From assembly GCA_050250395.1 (NCBI GenBank), contig JBFWOQ010000004.1, positions 76,622 to 140,621 on the forward strand: a stretch of DNA of 64,000 nt. The letters are read 5' to 3'. Positions within the stretch are counted from its first letter, which is position 1. Each line of letters opens with the position of its first letter. Shown one piece after another: positions 58,989 to 64,000 of this stretch. The DNA is from JAGPUQ01 sp050250395 (GTDB taxonomy: Bacteria; Pseudomonadota; Gammaproteobacteria; Pseudomonadales; Porticoccaceae). A program made the position numbers and the translations under genes. Under the pieces are notes generated by a model that was not told where the DNA came from, did no database searches, and saw only the letters and a list, made by a program, of their open reading frames with translations.

Positions 58989-59987
58989 CTACCAGTGCGC
59001 GGCGCGGGACGCGGCCAGATCCAGATAGCTGCGCGCGCGTTCCGACCAGCGTGCCCGATCGCCGGGCGCGCAGTCGGCCAGGTGCCAGATGGCGATCTTG
59101 GCGCGCAGGCAGGCGCGGAAGACGGTGTAGAAGTGCACCAGCGCGTCGGGGCAGGCGTCGCCGGTGGCTTCCCGATAATGACGCAGGACATCCGCGCCCA
59201 GAGCCGGTGCCCCGAGCCGCGCGCACTCCAGCGCCAGGTAGGCGAGCTCGTCCACCGGATCCAGCCGGCGGAGTTCCGGATCGAACTCCAGACAATCGAT
59301 GATCACCGGCTCCGGCATCAGGCAGATGTGCTCCGGGCGCAGGTCGCCGTGAGCGTCCCGGATACGGCCGTCGCGGGCGCGGCGCGCCAGCAGCTGCCCC
59401 CGATCGCGCAGAAAGTGTTCCTGGCGGCGGGTGAGCGCGGCGATCCGGTCTCCCGGCAAGCCGTGGGCCGGTGCGGTCAACTCGACGTGATTGGCCTGCA
59501 CGGCGGTCTCGAAGCGCTGGCGGTAGGCGTCCGGGTCCAGAATCACGGGGGTCGCGCGGCGGTAAAAGTCGGCCAGCAACAGGCTGAAGGCGCGCACTTC
59601 ATCGGCGGTAACTGTGCCGGCGCGGATGGCCGCATCCAGCATCCGCTCCGCCGGCAGGCGGCGCATCGCCACCAGCCAGTCCACCACCCGGCCGGGTCCG
59701 GCCAGCTCCAGCTCACCAGTGGCGGAAACCGTCAAGGCTACCGCGCCCAGGTAGACGTCCGGGGCCAGCCGCCGGTTCAGCATGACTTCCTGCTCGCAGT
59801 TGTGGCGCCGGGCGGCGAGGGTGGTGAAATCCAGGCCGTGGTAGCGGACCGGTTTTTTCAGTTTATAGACGTGGTGCGCGGTGAGAAACACCCACGAGAA
59901 ATGCGTTTCGATGACTTCGACGTGTTGCACGTCGCCCGGATAGATGCCGGGTTTGCGCAGCAGTGCCACCTTTGCGTCGATACGCAT
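58989..59987 (-). CDS. COG2187-type aminoglycoside-phosphotransferase-like kinase
   Basis: A 332-residue protein with an APH-like kinase fold. Near the start THHVYKLKKPVRYHGLDFTTL supplies the nucleotide-binding Lys; the catalytic loop is DAHGDLRPEHICL near residue 215, and the metal-binding IIDCLEFDPELRRLDPVDELAYLALE follows. This pattern defines the COG2187 group, in which the kinase is often fused to a P-loop domain (as in M. tuberculosis Rv2004c, from memory); the P-loop domain is absent here. The substrate is unknown; drug resistance should not be assumed. Convergent with the PRPP synthetase gene, 18 bases apart. Confidence 0.8.
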   Translation of the reverse strand: MRIDAKVALLRKPGIYPGDVQHVEVIETHFSWVFLTAHHVYKLKKPVRYHGLDFTTLAARRHNCEQEVMLNRRLAPDVYLGAVALTVSATGELELAGPGRVVDWLVAMRRLPAERMLDAAIRAGTVTADEVRAFSLLLADFYRRATPVILDPDAYRQRFETAVQANHVELTAPAHGLPGDRIAALTRRQEHFLRDRGQLLARRARDGRIRDAHGDLRPEHICLMPEPVIIDCLEFDPELRRLDPVDELAYLALECARLGAPALGADVLRHYREATGDACPDALVHFYTVFRACLRAKIAIWHLADCAPGDRARWSERARSYLDLAASRAAHW

Positions 59988-60262
59988 CGCATTCCTGTTT
60001 CAGGGCACATTTTTACGCTACCGAGGTTCGGGAATGTCCGTGCCGCCTCCCTGACGTCCGTGCGCATTGTCCAACCCGGATGGCCGGTCGGTGCAGCTGT
60101 AGCGGTTCTCTGCACGCAATGCTATACCAGCACCAGAGGACTGCGCCGGGTTTTCCCGATTGCCCTGATTAAGTACGCCGACGGGGTAAGCTGATTCCCT
60201 TGGAGTGTCTGGTGCCATCGCCAAGGCACCGAGCGGCCCGGCCCACATCGCCTGGAGAAAAC

Positions 60263-61396
60263 ATGGTCATGGTGGCACAGGAGTCGGGTTGCAGCGACGC
60301 TATCCGGTTGTGTCTGGCGGGGGATGTGATGACCGGTCGCGGCATCGACCAGATTCTGGCGCACCCGAGCGCGCCCTGGCTGCGCGAATCCTGTGTGGCT
60401 TCCGCGCTCACCTATGTGGAACTGGCCGCGGGAGCCCAGGGGCCAATCCCGCGACCGGTTGCGGATACCTATATCTGGGGCGATGTCCTGCACGAACTGG
60501 CACAACGCCCGGACCTGCGCGTCATCAATCTCGAAACCAGCATCACCACCAGCGATGCCTACCTGCCCAAGGGCATCAACTACCGCATGCATCCGGCCAA
60601 TATCGGCTGCCTGACCGCCGCCGGGATCGACTGCTGCGCGCTCGCCAACAACCATGTGCTGGACTGGGGCACCCCGGGGCTGTGCGAGACGTTGACAACC
60701 TTGGGTGCGGCCGGGATCGCCAGTGCCGGCGCCGGCCGCAACGCGGTCGAAGCGGCGCGGCCGGCGTTGCTGGAGGTCGCCGGCAAGGGGCGGGTGCTGG
60801 TTTTTTCCGTCGGCGTCGAGGACAGCGGTATTCCGCCGGACTGGGCCGCTGGCAGCGGGCACCCGGGGGTCAACTGGATCGCGCGTATCGCCGAGCGCCA
60901 GGTCGCGGATATCGCCGCCCAAGTGCGTGCGGTCAAGTGCCCGGGAGATGTAGCGGTTGTTTCGATCCACTGGGGCGGCAACTGGCGCTACGAAATTCCG
61001 CGTGAACAGCGGATCTTTGCCCGCGCCCTGATCGATACTGCCGCCGTCGATGTCGTGCACGGGCATTCATCGCACCATCCGAAGGGTTTTGAAATTCACC
61101 GCGGCAAGCTGATCCTCTACGGCTGCGGCGACCTGCTCAACGACTACGAGGGAATCCGCGGCCACGAGCAATACTGCGGTGATCTCAGCCTGCTGTATTT
61201 TCTCGATGTCGATCCCCATGGCGGGGAGCTCCGGTGCCTCGGCATGACGCCGTTGCGGATCCGCGGATTCCGCCTGTGCCGCGCCGCCCCTGCCGACGCT
61301 GAGTGGCTGCGCGCGACCCTGGACCGGGAGAGCCGCCGCTTCGGTGCCGGGGTGGAGCTGGGCCCCGACGGCCGGCTGGTGGCGCACTGGCGCTAG
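60263..61396 (+). CDS. CapA/PgsA-family metallophosphatase-like protein
   Basis: A 377-residue protein of the CapA (poly-gamma-glutamate) family, which has a calcineurin-like phosphatase fold. Visible are IRLCLAGDVMTGRGIDQIL near the start, NLETSITTSDAYLPKGINYR near residue 92, LANNHVLDWGTPGL near 130, and VSIHWGGNWRYEIP and VHGHSSHHPKGFEIH further on, with the metal-binding Asp, Asn and His. No signal peptide or membrane segment is seen, so a cytosolic role is likely. The ATG follows GGAGAAAAC. M. tuberculosis Rv0574c belongs to this family. Its end overlaps the convergent pncB-like gene by four bases. Confidence 0.88.
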   Translation: MVMVAQESGCSDAIRLCLAGDVMTGRGIDQILAHPSAPWLRESCVASALTYVELAAGAQGPIPRPVADTYIWGDVLHELAQRPDLRVINLETSITTSDAYLPKGINYRMHPANIGCLTAAGIDCCALANNHVLDWGTPGLCETLTTLGAAGIASAGAGRNAVEAARPALLEVAGKGRVLVFSVGVEDSGIPPDWAAGSGHPGVNWIARIAERQVADIAAQVRAVKCPGDVAVVSIHWGGNWRYEIPREQRIFARALIDTAAVDVVHGHSSHHPKGFEIHRGKLILYGCGDLLNDYEGIRGHEQYCGDLSLLYFLDVDPHGGELRCLGMTPLRIRGFRLCRAAPADAEWLRATLDRESRRFGAGVELGPDGRLVAHWR

Positions 61397-62802
61397 CGCC
61401 TTGAATCGGTGGAATCTTCGGGATACTCCCTTGCCGTGGGAGTAGGCTTCCCGAGCCCGGCGCCGACCCGTACCTGCTCCGCACGGAGCGCGTCGCTGAC
61501 GCGCACCGGGTAGGTGGTGGTATCCGCGGGCGCCAGGGAGAGCAGCCCCGGCGGCAGGCGCGCGAGCTGGCGTGCGGCATGAACCCGGCTTTCCGCCAGT
61601 GATGGACTGGCCGTGGAGAGGCGATGGCCGTCGCGCATCATTTCGTGCAGCAGGGGTTCGCCGTTCGCAGGTTCGTCCCCCAGCGCGATCAAGTCGCCGT
61701 TCGCCATGTCGCCGTCAAAGCGCCGGAATACCTGCTTGCGGCCGGGCAGGGTGGCCTTGTGGGTCGACAGCTTCATGCGTCCCCGGCCCGCGTACTCGAC
61801 CAGCTTGTAGGCGGTATCGAGTTTCGGGGCATCCGCGGAGGTGATGACGCTGGTGCCCACGGCATAGGCGTCGATGGGCGCACCGGCGCTCACCAGGGCG
61901 GCGATGGCGTATTCGTCGAGTCCGCCGCTGGCGATGATACCGACCTGCGCGAGACCTGCGGCGTCGAGTATCTCCCGCGCGCGGTGGGCGAGGGCACCGA
62001 GGTCGCCGGAATCGAGGCGGATGGAGCGCACCCGAAAATCGGCGCCCAGTTGCTGCGCCAACGCGACGACGCGGCGCACGCCGGCTTCCGTATCGTAGGT
62101 GTCCACCAGCAGCGTGGTCTCGGGATAGAGCGCGGCGAATTCCCGAAAGGCACCGGCCTCGGCATCGTGCGCTTCGATGTAGCTGTGCGCCTGAGTGCCG
62201 GTGACGGGGAGCCCATAGCGCTGTCCGGCGAGCAGGTTCGAAGTGGAGTGGAAGCCGGCGATATGGAGCGCGCGCGCTCCCTTCAGCGCGGCGTCGGTGC
62301 CCTGGGCGCGCCGCGCCCCGAAATCGATGACAGGTTTGCCCCGCGCCGCCAGCACCGAGCGCACTCCCTTGGAGGCGACCAGGGTCTGGAAACTGATCTG
62401 ATTCAGGAGGTAGGTCTCCACCAGTTGGGCTTCCGCGATCGGCGCCACCACTTCGAGGATGGGCTCATCGGCGAACACCGGGGTGCCCTCGGGGACCGCC
62501 CATACTGAGCCGCCGAAACGATAGCCGGACAGCCAGTCGAGAAACTCCGCCGTGAACTGTCCCAGCGATTCCAGGTAGCCCAACTCGAAATCTCGGAACC
62601 GCAGTTCCTCCAGGTAGCGCAGCGCATCGTCGATGCCGGCGGCGAGCAGGAAGTTTCGCTCGGGCGGCAGCTTGCGCACATAGAGATCGAATACCGCGAT
62701 GCCTTCCATCCGCTCGCGGTGGTAGGCCTGTAGCATTTTCAGTTCGTACAGATCGGTGAACAGCGCCGATTCCGGGCCTCGGCACGCCGCAGGATCGCTC
62801 AT
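61393..62802 (-). CDS. pncB: nicotinate phosphoribosyltransferase
   Basis: Joins nicotinate with PRPP to form nicotinate mononucleotide for NAD salvage. The 469 residues begin FTDLYELKMLQAYHRERM after a short leader, with DFGARRAQGTDAALKGARA near residue 175, GTQAHSYIEAHDAEAGAFRE, VDTYDTEAG and RLDSGDLGALAHRAR, all typical of the long NAPRTase form that includes M. tuberculosis PncB2 (463 residues). The last 40 residues are low in similarity. It starts at 62802, overlapping the nicotinamidase stop by four bases, so the two form a coupled salvage unit. Confidence 0.93.
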   Translation of the reverse strand: MSDPAACRGPESALFTDLYELKMLQAYHRERMEGIAVFDLYVRKLPPERNFLLAAGIDDALRYLEELRFRDFELGYLESLGQFTAEFLDWLSGYRFGGSVWAVPEGTPVFADEPILEVVAPIAEAQLVETYLLNQISFQTLVASKGVRSVLAARGKPVIDFGARRAQGTDAALKGARALHIAGFHSTSNLLAGQRYGLPVTGTQAHSYIEAHDAEAGAFREFAALYPETTLLVDTYDTEAGVRRVVALAQQLGADFRVRSIRLDSGDLGALAHRAREILDAAGLAQVGIIASGGLDEYAIAALVSAGAPIDAYAVGTSVITSADAPKLDTAYKLVEYAGRGRMKLSTHKATLPGRKQVFRRFDGDMANGDLIALGDEPANGEPLLHEMMRDGHRLSTASPSLAESRVHAARQLARLPPGLLSLAPADTTTYPVRVSDALRAEQVRVGAGLGKPTPTAREYPEDSTDSRR

Positions 62803-63386
62803 TCGACGACCGCCCCTGCGCGCCGCATCTCGGCACAGGCGCGTTCGCCATCGCCGGGGACCAGTTCCACGGCGCGGATGCCTGCGCGCAACACTCGGGT
62901 GGGGAAACCGAGCCGGCGGGCGTCGAGTACGGTCTCTTTCACGCAGTAGTCGGTGGCGAGACCCACCACCACCAGCCGCGTGATATTGCCTGTGCGGAGG
63001 ATCGCTTCCAGTTCGGTGGCGGCAACCTCGCCGGAAACCGGATCGCGGACCGAGAACGCCGAGTAGCCGTCTTCGCCGCCGCGGCCCTTGCGGATACAGG
63101 CGGTGCCAGCGATGTGCAGTGCAGGATGGAACGCGGCGCCCCGGGTTTCGGCGACACAGTGCACCGGCCAGATCCCGCCGTCTTTCGCGAAATGGGGCGT
63201 GGTTGCGGGATGCCAGTCCTGGGTATAGACGACGAGCGCGCCCGCCACCCGAGCGCGCTCGATCTCGCGGTTCACGAAGGGAATGATCGTCTCGCCTTCG
63301 CGAACATAGAGGCTGCCGCCGGGATCGGCGAAGTCGTGCTGCAGGTCGACCACGATCAGGGCGGTGTTCGCATCGTATTCGCTCAC
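62799..63386 (-). CDS. pncA: nicotinamidase
   Basis: Hydrolyses nicotinamide to nicotinate and ammonia. The 195 residues from a GTG at 63386 (preceded by GGAGG) contain the catalytic Asp in LIVVDLQHDFADPGGSL (Asp14), metal ligands in TQDWHPATTPHF, Lys in CIRKGRGGEDGYSAF, and the nucleophile in GLATDYCVKETVLDA near residue 150. The upstream frame is open but not similar to the family. Together with the overlapping pncB downstream it gives a two-step path from nicotinamide to nicotinate mononucleotide. Confidence 0.93.
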   Translation of the reverse strand: MSEYDANTALIVVDLQHDFADPGGSLYVREGETIIPFVNREIERARVAGALVVYTQDWHPATTPHFAKDGGIWPVHCVAETRGAAFHPALHIAGTACIRKGRGGEDGYSAFSVRDPVSGEVAATELEAILRTGNITRLVVVGLATDYCVKETVLDARRLGFPTRVLRAGIRAVELVPGDGERACAEMRRAGAVVE

Positions 63387-63481
63387 CAGGCGCCTCCGGG
63401 CAAAATGATCGCGCCGGTCGAGTATATGCCCGCACAGGGGTGGCGAGCGCCTGGGGCGCAAACCCCGGCGCCGTTCGAGCG

Positions 63482-64000
63482 CTAGATGCGTTTGGCGGCG
63501 ATCACTCCAGCGGCCTCCAGCGCGGCGATGCGTTCATCGCCGTAACCGAGCTGCGCCTTGAGAATGTCGCGATTGTGTTCGCCGAGAAATCCGGCCTGCA
63601 AATCGAGCGGTTGCGGAAATTGCGAGTAGCGCAACGGACTCGCCGGCACTTCGAGCTCGCCGTACATCCGGTCGGTGATTTTCTGCACCGTGCCGCGCTT
63701 GCGCATGTGGGGATGGGCCATGACCTCTTCCACTTCCAGCACGGGGGCGCAGGGCACATGGGCGGCCTGCATCAGTTCCAGGGCGCGGTCGGGGTCTCCC
63801 ACCTTGGCGAGCCAGGCCTCGATCGCGGTATTGACTTCTTCCTTGTTGGCCTGGCGGCCGGCGAGGTCCGCAACGCGGGGGTCGGTCAGCAGGTCGGGGC
63901 GCTCGATCAGGTTGACCAGATTGGCCCATTGCGCGCCGATGGCGACCACGACGAGGTAGCGGTTCCCGCACTTGTACAGCCCCAGCGGGGTGACGAAGGC
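63482..64000 (-). CDS. CaiB/BaiF family CoA-transferase, C-terminal part
   Basis: The last 172 codons of a class III CoA-transferase; the frame is open to the window edge, so the N-terminal half and catalytic Asp lie outside. The visible part has the family features: WANLVNLIERPDLLTDPRV, PCAPVLEVEEVMAHPHMRKRGTV and the C-terminal GFLGEHNRDILKAQLGY. It resembles the other CoA-transferase (39606-40832) only at family level, so a different substrate is likely. It lies 95 bases beyond the nicotinamidase start on the same strand. Confidence 0.88.
   Translation of the reverse strand, partial: AFVTPLGLYKCGNRYLVVVAIGAQWANLVNLIERPDLLTDPRVADLAGRQANKEEVNTAIEAWLAKVGDPDRALELMQAAHVPCAPVLEVEEVMAHPHMRKRGTVQKITDRMYGELEVPASPLRYSQFPQPLDLQAGFLGEHNRDILKAQLGYGDERIAALEAAGVIAAKRI

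Noticed and set aside
58989..59987. Aminoglycoside resistance gene.
   Set aside because: The kinase-like fold belongs to the COG2187 group, whose members are not known resistance enzymes, and the context is metabolic.

Overview
The window is GC-rich chromosomal DNA of a gammaproteobacterium. Support comes from gene orders typical of that class: exbB-exbD-msbA-lpxK-kdsB-LMW-PTP-murB, gacA-uvrC-pgsA, recA-recX, alaS-lysC-csrA-tRNA-Ser, and an unknown gene followed by rimI in a holD-like position. A perfect Escherichia-type LexA box lies before recA and a proteobacterial leucine attenuator peptide before leuA. I cannot name the genus. Two runs of N (7608-7617 and 10057-10101) mark a draft assembly; one breaks a tRNA-Asp and the other the ilvN gene.

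Layout. 0-1.8 kb: the end of a DUF2489-like gene, an AT-rich foreign-looking secreted protein whose start seems to come from a transposase remnant, and a HigBA toxin-antitoxin pair. 1.8-7.4 kb: trmA, aldehyde dehydrogenase with its DUF779 partner, a CHAD-like protein, and a thpR/DUF503/queD group, with a 149-bp MITE-like repeat between the convergent CHAD-like and thpR genes. 7.5-14 kb: tRNA-Val and tRNA-Asp, then ilvB-ilvN-ilvC, pssA, a leucine leader peptide and leuA. 14-21 kb: a hypothetical gene with rimI, a hot-dog thioesterase-like protein, an SDR, a patatin, a flavodoxin-like protein and comEC. 21-28 kb: exbBD and the envelope genes through murB, then an AlkB-like protein. 28-39.4 kb: information-processing core (gacA, uvrC, pgsA, recA, recX, an M23 peptidase, Trm112-like, HIT, alaS, lysC, csrA, tRNA-Ser).

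39.6-54.7 kb is accessory catabolism: a CaiB-type CoA-transferase, two acyl-CoA dehydrogenases, four LLM-class flavin oxidoreductases, two amidohydrolases, a persulfide dioxygenase-rhodanese fusion and an exported glycerophosphodiesterase. The set suggests degradation of an unidentified carboxylic or cyclic substrate through CoA thioesters. A second CaiB gene runs off the right edge.

54.8-63.4 kb is the most striking block. It holds a class II (B12) ribonucleotide reductase, a phosphoribosyltransferase, an alpha/beta hydrolase, an atypical PRPP synthetase, a COG2187-like kinase, a CapA-like metallophosphatase, nicotinate phosphoribosyltransferase and nicotinamidase. From memory of the Mycobacterium tuberculosis genome, most of these families occur in its DosR dormancy regulon (Rv0570-Rv0574c and Rv2004c). 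Here they may form an oxygen-independent nucleotide and NAD salvage module. Small dispersed and tandem repeats sit at several gene ends.
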